Source of the DNA: Comamonadaceae bacterium UBA2334
GTDB taxonomy: Bacteria > Pseudomonadota > Gammaproteobacteria > Burkholderiales > Burkholderiaceae_C
NCBI GenBank assembly: GCA_002344885.1
Contig: DDUQ01000081.1
Span: forward strand, 2,329 to 66,328
Length of the DNA stretch: 64,000 bases
Direction of reading: 5' to 3'
A program made the position numbers and the translations under genes. The first letter of the stretch is position 1, and each line of letters begins with the position of its first letter. The notes beneath the pieces were generated by a model that ran no database searches, had not been told where the DNA came from, and saw only the letters and a list, made by a program, of their open reading frames with translations. Positions 53,640-62,737 of the stretch are shown here, piece after piece.

Positions 53640-54620
53640 TCACAGTTCGATGATCGGGGTTTGCTGATGCAAAATGGGTTTGCAGACGATTTTGTAGCCA
53701 TCTGCATCGAAACCGGCGGCTACCGCGTCCAATTGCCTGGCTTGTGCCAGGTTGGGTGCGCTGCCCAGGTAGCACCAGTTGCGCACCACGTGGTACTGCA
53801 CAAACTGAGGGTCCAGCGGGCAGACTTCCAGCAAGGCCACTGCGCCGGCAAATGGCCAGCACACCAGTTGCATGTCAGTCAGGGCGGCCAGCGTCCGGGC
53901 ATCGTGCGCGGCCCGCGACGTTTGCCCGCAACATGCACCCGCGCAGCGCTTCACCATGTGCCGAAAGCAGGCTTTGCCCGGCACGCCCTTCTCCAGCCCG
54001 AGAACACTCAGACACAGGCCGTGTCGGTCGGCCAGGGCCTGCAGGGCTTCAGTGGCGGCATGGCGGCTGGCAAACAGGCCGTACAGCTGTGGTGTGGTGG
54101 CAAAGTTGACGGTCTGGGCGGCAGCCAGTTGCAGGCGCAGGGGGCTGCCCGGCACAACCTGCCACGCGCAAAGCTGCCGGTTGCGGCGCAGTTTGCGGTT
54201 GTACAGCGGCTGTTGCTGTTTGATGAGGGCTGATTCCAGCAGCAAGGCACCCAATTCGCCTGCGGTGCGGATGTGCTCGATGCGACGGGTCTGTTGCAGC
54301 ATGCGGGCCTCGTCGGGCGCACGCAGGTGCGCCAGCACACGCGAGCGCAGGTGAATGCTCTTGCCAATGTAAAGCGGCAAATCTCCCGGCTGCCCATGAA
54401 ACAGGTACACGCCGGGCGCATCGGGCAGGTCTGCAACCGCTTGGCGGAGGTGTGGATACCCGTCGGTTTGCCCTGTTGTGCCAGCATCGGAGCCCGCTTG
54501 GCGGCGTGTGTGTGCCCGGTGGGGCGCACACCGAGAGCTTCGTTGCGAGGTTGCAAGCGGCAGGTTGCCCGTGGTATTTGCGTCTGTTGCCATCACAGCG
54601 TGCGTTGTGTCCGTTACCAT
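53640..54620 (-). CDS. cho: Cho-type GIY-YIG endonuclease (UvrC homologue)
   Basis: A 326-residue protein (317 if started at ATG 54593). The GIY-YIG domain lies at about residues 60-140: LPDAPGVYLFHG, LPLYIGKSIHLRSRVLAHLR, ALLLESALIKQQQPLYNRKL. The C-terminal part with ACFRHMVKRCAGACCG resembles the cysteine region of Cho/UvrC-like proteins. Cho makes the 3' incision in nucleotide excision repair in place of UvrC. No LexA box is evident. The frame opening to 54797 overlaps the divergent gene. Confidence 0.85.
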   Translation of the reverse strand: MVTDTTHAVMATDANTTGNLPLATSQRSSRCAPHRAHTRRQAGSDAGTTGQTDGYPHLRQAVADLPDAPGVYLFHGQPGDLPLYIGKSIHLRSRVLAHLRAPDEARMLQQTRRIEHIRTAGELGALLLESALIKQQQPLYNRKLRRNRQLCAWQVVPGSPLRLQLAAAQTVNFATTPQLYGLFASRHAATEALQALADRHGLCLSVLGLEKGVPGKACFRHMVKRCAGACCGQTSRAAHDARTLAALTDMQLVCWPFAGAVALLEVCPLDPQFVQYHVVRNWCYLGSAPNLAQARQLDAVAAGFDADGYKIVCKPILHQQTPIIEL

Positions 54621-54649
54621 GATTGCAGCACACAGCCCGCCAACCTGCC

Positions 54650-55966
54650 ATGAACCAGCCGCAATTGCCCGAAGTCGACCCCAGCGAACTCCGCGTGGGC
54701 CACTATGTGGTGCTGAATCTGGGGTGGATGGCGCACCCGTTTCCTCGCAGCAGTTTTCTGGTGACGACCGAGCGCGAGCTTGACACCCTGCGGTCACTGA
54801 AGCTCAAGAAAGTCAGCATCGATCCACAACGGTGCGAGTTTCCGGAGGCAGTTGCGCCCGCGGCTCCCCAGGGATCGGCTGCCGACGCTGCACAGGCTTC
54901 TGAACCCGCCGCAGGAGGTGCCCGCCAGGCAAGGCCCGCAGCGTCAATTGCTACTCAGCCGTCTGCGCCCTCGCCGGTCGAGGCGCACCGAGCTGCCCAG
55001 GAGCGTGCAGAAAAGCGCTTTCAGGAAGGGTCGCGCTGCTTCAAAGCAGTGACCACGCTGGTTGAAACTCAGCCCGAGGCCGCTGCGGCGCAGACCCAGG
55101 TGTTGGTCGGCGGTTTGCTGGCCGAGCTGGGCAGCCAGGGCGAGTCGTCCATCCGCCTGCTCGACCAGGTGATGGGCGACCGCCATGCGCAGCATGCCGT
55201 CAACGTCATGGTGCTGTCGTTGTTGCTGGGCAAAGCCGTGGGCTTGGCTGCGGCTGACATGGAGGCCCTGGGACAGGCTGCGTTTTTGCACGATGTCGGC
55301 AAATCGCGGCTGCCGACACAGGTGCGCAACCTGGACGACAGCCTGACCCCTGCCCAGCGCAAAGCCTACGAGAGCCACGTGGCCCTCGGTGTGGACATGG
55401 GGCGCAGCATGAAACTGCCTGTCGCCGTGTTGCAGGCCATGGCCCAGCACCATGAAGCCGTGGACGGCAGCGGGTTTCCCACTGGGTGCAAGGGCGACCG
55501 GCTGTCACGGGCTGCGCAGGTGCTGGCGCTCATCAACCGGTACGACGGCTTGTGCAACCCCTGGAACCCTGCACGCGCCCTCACACCGCATGAGGCCGTG
55601 TCGCGCCTGTTTGCGTCGCACCGTTCGCGTTTCGATGCCCACGTGCTGCAAGCCTTTATCCGCATGATGGGGGTGTATCCGCCGGGTTCGATCGTGCAGC
55701 TCAGCGACGGGCGGTATGCGCAGGTGCATGTGGTCAATGCCACGCAACCGCTCAAGCCCACCTTGCTGGTGCACGATCCCCGGCAACGGCCACAGCCCTT
55801 CGTCATCGTAGACCTGGCGCGCTTGCCCGACGTGTCGGTCCAGCGCAGCTTGCGGGCCGACCAGTTGCCCAGGGCGGTGCTGGATGATCTGGCGCCCCAG
55901 GCGCGGTATTGCTATTTCTTTGAACGCGCCGCTCAGAGCGCAGGGGACGGGGGAGGAACCGGATGA
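54650..55966 (+). CDS. HD-GYP domain c-di-GMP phosphodiesterase-like protein
   Basis: A 438-residue protein. The N-terminal about 60 residues resemble DUF3391 (ELRVGHYVVLNLGWMAHPFP), then an Ala/Pro/Gln-rich linker (about 70-125) and the HD-GYP domain: HD at 214-215 in FLHDVGKSRLP and HHEAVDGSGFP at 267-277, a GFP variant of the GYP signature. It should degrade c-di-GMP to GMP. It overlaps the downstream GGDEF-EAL gene by ATGA and is therefore translationally coupled. Confidence 0.88.
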   Translation: MNQPQLPEVDPSELRVGHYVVLNLGWMAHPFPRSSFLVTTERELDTLRSLKLKKVSIDPQRCEFPEAVAPAAPQGSAADAAQASEPAAGGARQARPAASIATQPSAPSPVEAHRAAQERAEKRFQEGSRCFKAVTTLVETQPEAAAAQTQVLVGGLLAELGSQGESSIRLLDQVMGDRHAQHAVNVMVLSLLLGKAVGLAAADMEALGQAAFLHDVGKSRLPTQVRNLDDSLTPAQRKAYESHVALGVDMGRSMKLPVAVLQAMAQHHEAVDGSGFPTGCKGDRLSRAAQVLALINRYDGLCNPWNPARALTPHEAVSRLFASHRSRFDAHVLQAFIRMMGVYPPGSIVQLSDGRYAQVHVVNATQPLKPTLLVHDPRQRPQPFVIVDLARLPDVSVQRSLRADQLPRAVLDDLAPQARYCYFFERAAQSAGDGGGTG

Positions 55967-58383
55967 CACACATCACATGGGAGGCCGTGGTTGACAACCT
56001 GCTCGATGCCGTGCTGGTTGTGCAGCCGGACACCAGGGCCGTCACGTTTGCCAACCGCTCCGCCCTGCGATTGCTGCAGGCAGATACGAGCGCCCTGGTG
56101 GGCTCGCAGGTGCTGGACTGGATGGACGACCTGCAGGACCACGTCTACTGGAACAACTGGCATGTTGACGCGGTGCAAACGCTTGAGTCGCAAACGCTGG
56201 TCAAGCGGGCGGACGGGCTGCTGGTGCCGGTCATCAGGCGCATCTCGCCGCTGAACTTGCCCGATGGCGATGTCATCGTCACGGTGTCGCTGCGGGACAT
56301 TGCCGAGTCTGAAACCAGCCGCTTGCGCCTGGAAGAGTTGCTGGCCGAGTTGCGCTCTGCACTCGACTCGTCATCCGACGGCATCCTGATCACCGACCTG
56401 GCAGGCCGCATCCGCGCGTTCAACCACAGCTTTGCGCGGCATTGGGACTTGCCGCAGACCCTGCTGACCGCGCCGGATGAAATGCAGGTCTGGCAGCACC
56501 TGATGGACAGGATGTGCGATGCGTCAGGCTTTGCCACCACCCGGCAGGAACTGGACCGCCACCCGCTGATGGAGCTGGACGACCTGTTGGTGCTCAAGGA
56601 CGGCCGCATGCTGGAGCGCCACACCTGCCCGCAACTGGCGCGTGGACGTCCGATCGGACGGCTGTATGCGTTTCGCGATGTCACGGCCCGCGTGGCCGCC
56701 GACACCAAGTTGAGGCTGGCGGCCAAGGTTTTCGAGTCCAGCCCCGATGCCATCGTGGTCACCGATGCCGAGCGTTGCGTGGTGGCCTGCAACCCGGCGG
56801 CCACCCGGCTGGTCAACCAGCCCCTGCACATGCTGGAGGGCGGCTTGCTGGACAGCTGGTTTGCCCAGAGCACGGCCATGGGGGGCCTGTCGGCGGTGCA
56901 TGAGGCGTTGCACAAGCACGGCGCCTGGGAAGGTGAGCTCCATTTGCGCAGCGGCTCGGGCAACGGACTGGTGCTGCTGGTGTCCTGGGTGGTGTTGCAC
57001 GACGAAGCCGGGCGCATGCAGCACACCGTGTTGTTTGCCAAAGACCTGTCCGAGCGGATCGAGGCCCAGAAACGCATCGAGCAACTGGCCTACACCGACC
57101 CGCTGACCGGCCTGGCCAACCGGCTGATGCTGGGCGAGCGGGTGGGGCATGCCATCGGCCATGCCCAGCGCACGGGCAACGGCTTTGCCGTCATGTTCCT
57201 GGATCTGGACCGCTTCAAGAGCATCAACGATTCATTGGGCCACCTGTTCGGCGACCAGGTGCTGCAAGAGGTGGCCGCACGCCTGGGCCGTTGCCTGCGC
57301 CAGTCGGACACGCTGTGCCGCATGGGCGGCGACGAGTTCGTCATCCACCTGCACGACGCCACCCATGCTGCCGCCGATGCCACTGCCCGGCGCATCATCC
57401 AGTCCATCAACCAGCCGGTGCAGGTGGGTGAATTGCAGTTTTCCATGGGGTGCAGCATCGGCATTGCGCTGTACCCGCAGGACGGCCAGAACCTGGACGA
57501 ACTGGTGCGCAGCGCCGACACGGCGATGTACCAGGTGAAAGAGCGGGGCAAGGGGCATCACCGCTTCTACCAGTCCGACATGAACGCCGACTTGCTGGAG
57601 CGTGTGCAGCTGGACCATGCCATCCGACAGGGGCTGGAGCGGCAGGAGTTTGTGCTGCACTACCAGCCGCGTGTGGACCTGGCAACCGGTCACATCGTGG
57701 GTTGCGAGGCGCTCATGCGCTGGCAACGTCCGGGCCAGGGGCTGGTGCCGCCCGGCGCTTTCATCGGTGTGGCAGAAGAGACCGGCTGCATCGTGCAGAT
57801 GGGGCGTTGGCTGGCGGACACGGCCGCCACGCAGGCCGTGCGGTGGCAGCAGGCTGGCAGGCCCTGCCAGGTGGCCATCAATGTGTCGGCGCTGGAGTTC
57901 TCGCAACCTGACTTTGTGCAGCAGGTCGCCAATGTGCTGGCACGCACCGGGCTTTCGCCGCATCTGCTGGAGCTGGAACTGACCGAGTCCATCCTGATCC
58001 GCGATGTGAACGAGGCGCAGGCCAAACTGCATGCGCTGCATGCATTGGGCGTGCACCTGGCGCTGGACGACTTCGGCACGGGTTACTCCAGCCTGACCTA
58101 CCTGAAGCGCTTTGTGGTGCACCGCATCAAGATCGACCAGAGCTTTGTCCGCTCGCTACCCGACAACGCGACCGACCAGGCCATCGTGGAAGCCATCGTG
58201 CGCATGGGACATGCGCTCAACATGCGGGTGGTGGCCGAAGGCGTGGAGCACGCGCCACAGCGCGACTGGTTGCAGTCCATCGGCTGTGATGAGTTCCAGG
58301 GTTTTCTGTATTCGCCGGCAGTCGAGGCTGACGACATGGGGCGTTTGCTGGGTCTGGCTGATGCAGCGGGTGAGCCCGCATGA
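55963..58383 (+). CDS. PAS-GGDEF-EAL diguanylate cyclase/phosphodiesterase
   Basis: An 806-residue sensor. Three PAS-like segments cover roughly residues 1-120, 130-245 and 255-365, followed by GGDEF (intact, residues 455-459) and EAL (intact, EAL at 582-584, with DDFGTGYSS later). Both catalytic sites look complete, so it may synthesise or degrade c-di-GMP depending on signals. No transmembrane segments are evident. It is coupled at both ends: ATGA with HD-GYP before and ATGA with the deoxyribosyltransferase after. Confidence 0.93.
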   Translation: MTHITWEAVVDNLLDAVLVVQPDTRAVTFANRSALRLLQADTSALVGSQVLDWMDDLQDHVYWNNWHVDAVQTLESQTLVKRADGLLVPVIRRISPLNLPDGDVIVTVSLRDIAESETSRLRLEELLAELRSALDSSSDGILITDLAGRIRAFNHSFARHWDLPQTLLTAPDEMQVWQHLMDRMCDASGFATTRQELDRHPLMELDDLLVLKDGRMLERHTCPQLARGRPIGRLYAFRDVTARVAADTKLRLAAKVFESSPDAIVVTDAERCVVACNPAATRLVNQPLHMLEGGLLDSWFAQSTAMGGLSAVHEALHKHGAWEGELHLRSGSGNGLVLLVSWVVLHDEAGRMQHTVLFAKDLSERIEAQKRIEQLAYTDPLTGLANRLMLGERVGHAIGHAQRTGNGFAVMFLDLDRFKSINDSLGHLFGDQVLQEVAARLGRCLRQSDTLCRMGGDEFVIHLHDATHAAADATARRIIQSINQPVQVGELQFSMGCSIGIALYPQDGQNLDELVRSADTAMYQVKERGKGHHRFYQSDMNADLLERVQLDHAIRQGLERQEFVLHYQPRVDLATGHIVGCEALMRWQRPGQGLVPPGAFIGVAEETGCIVQMGRWLADTAATQAVRWQQAGRPCQVAINVSALEFSQPDFVQQVANVLARTGLSPHLLELELTESILIRDVNEAQAKLHALHALGVHLALDDFGTGYSSLTYLKRFVVHRIKIDQSFVRSLPDNATDQAIVEAIVRMGHALNMRVVAEGVEHAPQRDWLQSIGCDEFQGFLYSPAVEADDMGRLLGLADAAGEPA

Positions 58384-58928
58384 GCCTCTTGCCCGGTCCC
58401 CGCATCTACCTGGCCGGCCCGACCGTGTTTTTCCGCGATGCGCAAGCCGTGTTTGCACGCCTGGCCGCGCTGTGTCGGGCGCGGGGCCTGGAGCCTGTCA
58501 GGCCTGCCGAGCCGGTGGACCCGGATGGCCGGGTGTTGGCGGGTGCCCAGGCAGCCAGACACCTGTACGAGCAAAACACCCGGCGCATTCGGCAGGCATC
58601 GGGCGTGCTGGCCGATTTGCGGCCGTTCCGTGGTGAGCTGGAGCCCGACAGCGGCACCGTGTTCGAAGTGGGGTTTGCCTGTGCCCTGGGCAAGCCCGTG
58701 GCCGCTGTGGTGCCTGCGCCGCGCGACTGGGGGGCACGCATCCGCGCGGCCTGTGGTCAGGGGGTGCGACCCGGTCCGGATGGCCTGCCCATGGACGCAC
58801 GCTATGACATGCTGATCGAAGACTTTGGGGGTGCCCTGAACCTGATGCTGTCCGAGTCCTGCCAGGTATTTGCCACCGAAGAGCTGGCGCTGGATTGGCT
58901 GGCGAGCGTTGCCAGCACCAATTGCTGA
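58380..58928 (+). CDS. Nucleoside 2-deoxyribosyltransferase
   Basis: A 182-residue protein with IYLAGPTVFFRDA, ADLRPFRGELEPDSGTVFEV and GFACALGKPV, the Rossmann-like fold of NDT enzymes. The Glu in VFEVG is the catalytic residue and PDSGT binds the nucleoside. It should transfer or hydrolyse deoxyribose between bases. Its ATG overlaps the stop of the GGDEF-EAL gene by 4 bases. The link to c-di-GMP metabolism is unexplained. Confidence 0.88.
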   Translation: MSLLPGPRIYLAGPTVFFRDAQAVFARLAALCRARGLEPVRPAEPVDPDGRVLAGAQAARHLYEQNTRRIRQASGVLADLRPFRGELEPDSGTVFEVGFACALGKPVAAVVPAPRDWGARIRAACGQGVRPGPDGLPMDARYDMLIEDFGGALNLMLSESCQVFATEELALDWLASVASTNC

Positions 58929-58938
58929 CGTGAAAACC

Positions 58939-60558
58939 ATGACCACAGCGCCCCCAGCCCCACCCACGGCAGCCCAATTGATGTCGGGCGATGCCTACCG
59001 CGAATCGCTGCGCAGCTACAAGCCTAAAGTGTTTGTGGACGGGCGCGAGGTGGCCAGCGTGGCCGACGAGCCCGCGCTGCGCCCCGGCGTGAACGCGCTG
59101 GCCTTTACCTACGACTTCGCGCTGGATTCGAAGTACGCCCCCATTGCGCTGGCCACGCAGGCCAGCCGCAACCAGGTGGTGCCCCGCATGCTGCACGTGA
59201 ACGAGTCGGCAGGTGACCTGTTGAACAAGCTGGAGGCCGTGCGTGTGTTGTGCCAGGAAACCGGCTGCGCGCAGCGCTACCTGGCCCACGATGCCCTGAA
59301 CGGCCTGGCGCAGGTGACGGCGCACATTGACGACGCCACCGGCAGCACCGAGCACCGCGCCCGTTTTGCGGCCTACCTGGCCCACGTGCAAGACAACGAC
59401 CTGTCGCTGGGCATTGCCATGACCGATGCCAAGGGCGACCGCAGCAAAAAGCCCCACCAGCAGGCCAACCCCGATACCTATGTGCACATCGTGGCGCGCA
59501 CGGCAAAGGGCATCGTCATCAGCGGCACCAAGGCCATCGTGACGGGTGCGCCCTACATGCACGAATTGCTGGTCATGCCCAGCCGCCACATGGGGCCAGA
59601 CGATGCGGACTTTGCCGTGTGTTGCGCGGTGCGGGTGGATGCGCCGGGCATCACCATCGTGTCCCGGCCTGCCGGACGGCCCGGCGAGAAGCTGGAGCAT
59701 GGAGATGCGCTGTTTTCGCGCAAATATGGCCAGGCCACGGCGGTGGTGCTGTTTGACCAGGTGTTTGTGCCGTGGGCGCGCGTGTTCTATGCGGGCGACT
59801 GGGCACACAGCCATGTGTTGACCTACAGCTACGCCACCCACCACCGTCACAGCTGTATCGGCGCGCGCGCTGGGTTTGGCGACTTGCTGATCGGGGCGGG
59901 TGCCCTGATGTGCGAGGCCAACGGGCTGGATCCTTCTGAAAAAAGCAACCTGCGCGAACCCATGGTGGAACTCATCACCATCACCGAAGGCTTCTTTGCC
60001 TGTGGGGTGGCCGCCAGCGTGTATGCAACGCCCGACCCGCACAGCGGCACCTTCATGCCCGACCCTGTGTTCAGCAACATTGGCAAATTGCTGCTGGCCA
60101 CCAAAATTTACGACATGCACCGCCTGGCGCACGAGGTGTCGGGTGGGCTCATCGTGGCCCTGCCCGGCCCGGACGAAGACCACAACCCCGCCACCGCAGC
60201 CAAGCTGTCAGAGGTGTTGCAGGCCTCGCCCGACATCCCGTACGACAAGCGCATCCAGACGGCGCGCTTCATCGAGGATCTGACCGCGTCTTACCAGGGC
60301 GGCTGGTACTCCACCATCAGCCTGCACGGTGGCGGCTCGCCTGCGGCCATGAAGCAGGAAATCTGGCGCAACTACCCTGTGGGTTCCAAGGTGGAGTTGG
60401 TGGAACGCCTGCTGGAGCGCGGCGTGTTGCACGACGAGAACCGTGCCATCACACAAAACAGGCAGCCTGGCCGCTGCTGCGACACCGGCTGCACCACACC
60501 GGGCCAGCCGGTGATGGTGCCTTTGCCGGACCTGCCCTCAAATAATCAAGTCAAATAG
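58939..60558 (+). CDS. 4-hydroxyphenylacetate 3-hydroxylase / 4-hydroxybutyryl-CoA dehydratase family
   Basis: A 539-residue acyl-CoA-dehydrogenase-fold flavoprotein. AQLMSGDAYRESLRSYKPKV, GTKAIVTGAPYMHELLVMP and ALFSRKYGQATAVVLFDQV are family signatures. At positions where the dehydratase (AbfD) binds its 4Fe-4S cluster, I see ETGCAQRYLAHD and HHRHSCIGARAGFGD; by my alignment from memory the second Cys is Tyr and the third is Ala, so the cluster is probably missing and an HpaB-like flavin monooxygenase is more likely. ATG 58939 chosen; GTG 58930 is possible. It follows the deoxyribosyltransferase by 10 bases. Confidence 0.82.
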   Translation: MTTAPPAPPTAAQLMSGDAYRESLRSYKPKVFVDGREVASVADEPALRPGVNALAFTYDFALDSKYAPIALATQASRNQVVPRMLHVNESAGDLLNKLEAVRVLCQETGCAQRYLAHDALNGLAQVTAHIDDATGSTEHRARFAAYLAHVQDNDLSLGIAMTDAKGDRSKKPHQQANPDTYVHIVARTAKGIVISGTKAIVTGAPYMHELLVMPSRHMGPDDADFAVCCAVRVDAPGITIVSRPAGRPGEKLEHGDALFSRKYGQATAVVLFDQVFVPWARVFYAGDWAHSHVLTYSYATHHRHSCIGARAGFGDLLIGAGALMCEANGLDPSEKSNLREPMVELITITEGFFACGVAASVYATPDPHSGTFMPDPVFSNIGKLLLATKIYDMHRLAHEVSGGLIVALPGPDEDHNPATAAKLSEVLQASPDIPYDKRIQTARFIEDLTASYQGGWYSTISLHGGGSPAAMKQEIWRNYPVGSKVELVERLLERGVLHDENRAITQNRQPGRCCDTGCTTPGQPVMVPLPDLPSNNQVK

Positions 60559-60632
60559 GCTTCCGGCGCTTATTTTAAAGGCACTAGATGCTATGTTTTT
60601 TGTGGTTTACCAGCGGTTGCAGGGGCCACCGA

Positions 60633-62066
60633 TCAGGGTTTGCGGTCCTTCATCAGGTCCCGCAGCCGTTTGGGCGCGGGCACCAGTGGCGTGCGGCTGC
60701 GCGTCCACGCACCCTGCTCGGACGGTGACAGCGCACGGCCCCGGCTCATGAACCACGAGGCCAGCTTGTACAGCCCCGACTTGCTGTACACCTGCGACCA
60801 CATGCCCCACACCGTGGCCACGGCAGCCGAGCGCGCCGCGCCGCTGCCACGCAGCGTGGCCGCTTCGGTGTCGGGCTTGGCCTGTGCTTCGCTGCGCAGG
60901 CGCACCAGAATGTCGGTGATGGGGATTTTGACCGGGCACACCTCGTTGCACGCGCCGCACAGCGTGGAGGCAAACGCCAGCGGGTAGGTGGCCTCCAGCC
61001 CCAGCATGTGGGGCGACACGATGGCCCCAATGGGCCCAGGGTAGGTGGTGCCATAGGCATGGCCGCCAATGCGGGCGTACACCGGGCAATGGTTCATGCA
61101 CGCGCCGCAGCGTATGCATTGCAGCGTGGGGCGCAGCTGGTCGTCGGCATAGGCCTGGGTACGGCCGTTGTCCAGCAGAATCAAATGCACCTCTTGCGGG
61201 CCGTCTTTCTCGCCGGGCTTGCGTGGCCCGCTGATCATGTTGACGTAAGTGGTCACCGGCTGGCCGGTGGCCGAGCGGGTCAGCAGGCTCAGCAGCGGGG
61301 GCACGTGCTCCAGCTTTTCCACCACTTTTTCAATGCCGGTGATGGCAATGTGCACCTTGGGCACGGTGGTGGACATGCGGCCATTGCCTTCGTTTTCCAC
61401 CAGGCACAGCGTGCCGGTCTCGGCCACGGCAAAGTTGACGCCAGACAGGCCGATGTCGGCCTCGGCAAACTTGCGACGCATCACGCGCCGGCCAATCTGG
61501 ATGAGCGCGTCCACGTCTTCGGTGTAGGCAACGCCGGGCACTTCGTCGGCAAACAGTTGAGCAATTTCCTGCTTGGTTTTGTGGATGGCCGGCATGATGA
61601 TGTGCGACGGCCCTTCGCCTGCCAACTGCACGATGTACTCACCCATGTCGGATTCCAGCGCCTCGATGCCAGCCGCCTCCATCGCGTGGTTGAAGCCAAT
61701 TTCCTCGCTCACCATCGACTTGCCTTTGATGATGTGTTTGGCATTCACCCGTTGGGCAATTTGCAAGGCAATGGCGTTGGCATCATCGGCGTTTTCTGCC
61801 CAGTGCACCTGCACGCCATTGGCCGTCAGGTTGGCTTCCAGCTGGGTCAGCAGCCGAGGCAGGTTGGCCAGGCTGTACTGGCGGATGGCCTGGCCCAGGT
61901 TGCGCAGGCCTTGCAGCTCGTCGTCGTCGCTGAACTGCGAGCGGCGCTTGGCCTGCAAGAAGTCCATCGCACCACGGAAGTTTTTGCGCTGCCCCTCGTT
62001 GTCCAGCACCGCCTTGCTGCGTGCCTTGAAGTCTTTGGCCGGGTGAATGGAAATGACTTTGTTCAT
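60633..62066 (-). CDS. lutB: LutB-type iron-sulfur lactate utilisation protein
   Basis: A 477-residue protein: CIRCGACMNHCPVY and CGACNEVCPV carry two 4Fe-4S clusters, preceded by the LUD domain (GKSMVSEEIG, AVAETGTLCLVENEG). LutABC together oxidise L-lactate to pyruvate. Its start overlaps the stop of lutC by 4 bases (ATGA), so the two are coupled. A longer reading to 62171 overlaps lutC. Confidence 0.95.
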   Translation of the reverse strand: MNKVISIHPAKDFKARSKAVLDNEGQRKNFRGAMDFLQAKRRSQFSDDDELQGLRNLGQAIRQYSLANLPRLLTQLEANLTANGVQVHWAENADDANAIALQIAQRVNAKHIIKGKSMVSEEIGFNHAMEAAGIEALESDMGEYIVQLAGEGPSHIIMPAIHKTKQEIAQLFADEVPGVAYTEDVDALIQIGRRVMRRKFAEADIGLSGVNFAVAETGTLCLVENEGNGRMSTTVPKVHIAITGIEKVVEKLEHVPPLLSLLTRSATGQPVTTYVNMISGPRKPGEKDGPQEVHLILLDNGRTQAYADDQLRPTLQCIRCGACMNHCPVYARIGGHAYGTTYPGPIGAIVSPHMLGLEATYPLAFASTLCGACNEVCPVKIPITDILVRLRSEAQAKPDTEAATLRGSGAARSAAVATVWGMWSQVYSKSGLYKLASWFMSRGRALSPSEQGAWTRSRTPLVPAPKRLRDLMKDRKP

Positions 62067-62737
62067 GACGGGCTCCCGACAGGTTGACGCAACAACACCA
62101 CCAGCTCGCGTGGGCCGTGGGCACCGTAGGCCAGCGTTTGCTGGATGTCTGCGGTTTTGGACGGGCCGCACACCAGCACCACGTTGGTGGGCATGCTGGT
62201 GTGCCAGCCTTCAGCGGTCATGACCGAATGGATGTCGGCATGGATGGTGTCAGCATCAAGCAGCACAAAGTGCACCGACGGCACCAGCGACATCAGGCGT
62301 GGCTCGCTCGGGCTGGGCCACAGCACCAGGCTGCCGGGCTCGGCCACCGCGCCACGCGCCAGTGTCAATGAAGCGTCGATGCCGTCAAACAGCAGGTCGC
62401 GCCAGGTGTCGATGGGCTGGGTGTAGGCCAACACGGCAATGTTGTCGGCCTGGCAGGCTTGCAGCTCGGCACCGTGGGGGGTGTCGGTGCCCACCAGCAC
62501 CTGCCGCAGGCCTTTGGCCGTGGCCAGGTTCAGCAGCACATCGGCCCAGTTGGCGTGGGTCACGTCGTGCACCTCGGCCCGCATGGCGAGCAGGGCTGCA
62601 CTCAGGCGGGCGGTGCGCTGGGGCAGGTCTTCGCCACGCTGGCGTGTGCCGTACCAGCCGGCCACATCGGGCAGCGTGGTGCGGGGTGTGACGCTGGCGT
62701 GGTTCAGCCGGGCCAGAATGTTGTCGCGGGCGCTCAT
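62063..62737 (-). CDS. lutC: LutC lactate utilisation protein
   Basis: A 224-residue LUD-domain protein: MSARDNILARLNHA, RGAVAEPGSLVLWPSPSEPR and VLVCGPSKTADIQQTL. LutC has no cluster motif and works with LutA and LutB. Overlaps lutA by ATGA at 62734-62737 and lutB at the other end, giving order lutA, lutC, lutB. Confidence 0.93.
   Translation of the reverse strand: MSARDNILARLNHASVTPRTTLPDVAGWYGTRQRGEDLPQRTARLSAALLAMRAEVHDVTHANWADVLLNLATAKGLRQVLVGTDTPHGAELQACQADNIAVLAYTQPIDTWRDLLFDGIDASLTLARGAVAEPGSLVLWPSPSEPRLMSLVPSVHFVLLDADTIHADIHSVMTAEGWHTSMPTNVVLVCGPSKTADIQQTLAYGAHGPRELVVLLRQPVGSPS

Noticed and set aside
58498..60183. 561-codon minus-strand open frame
   Set aside because: Antisense to the deoxyribosyltransferase and hydroxylase genes, no domain character.
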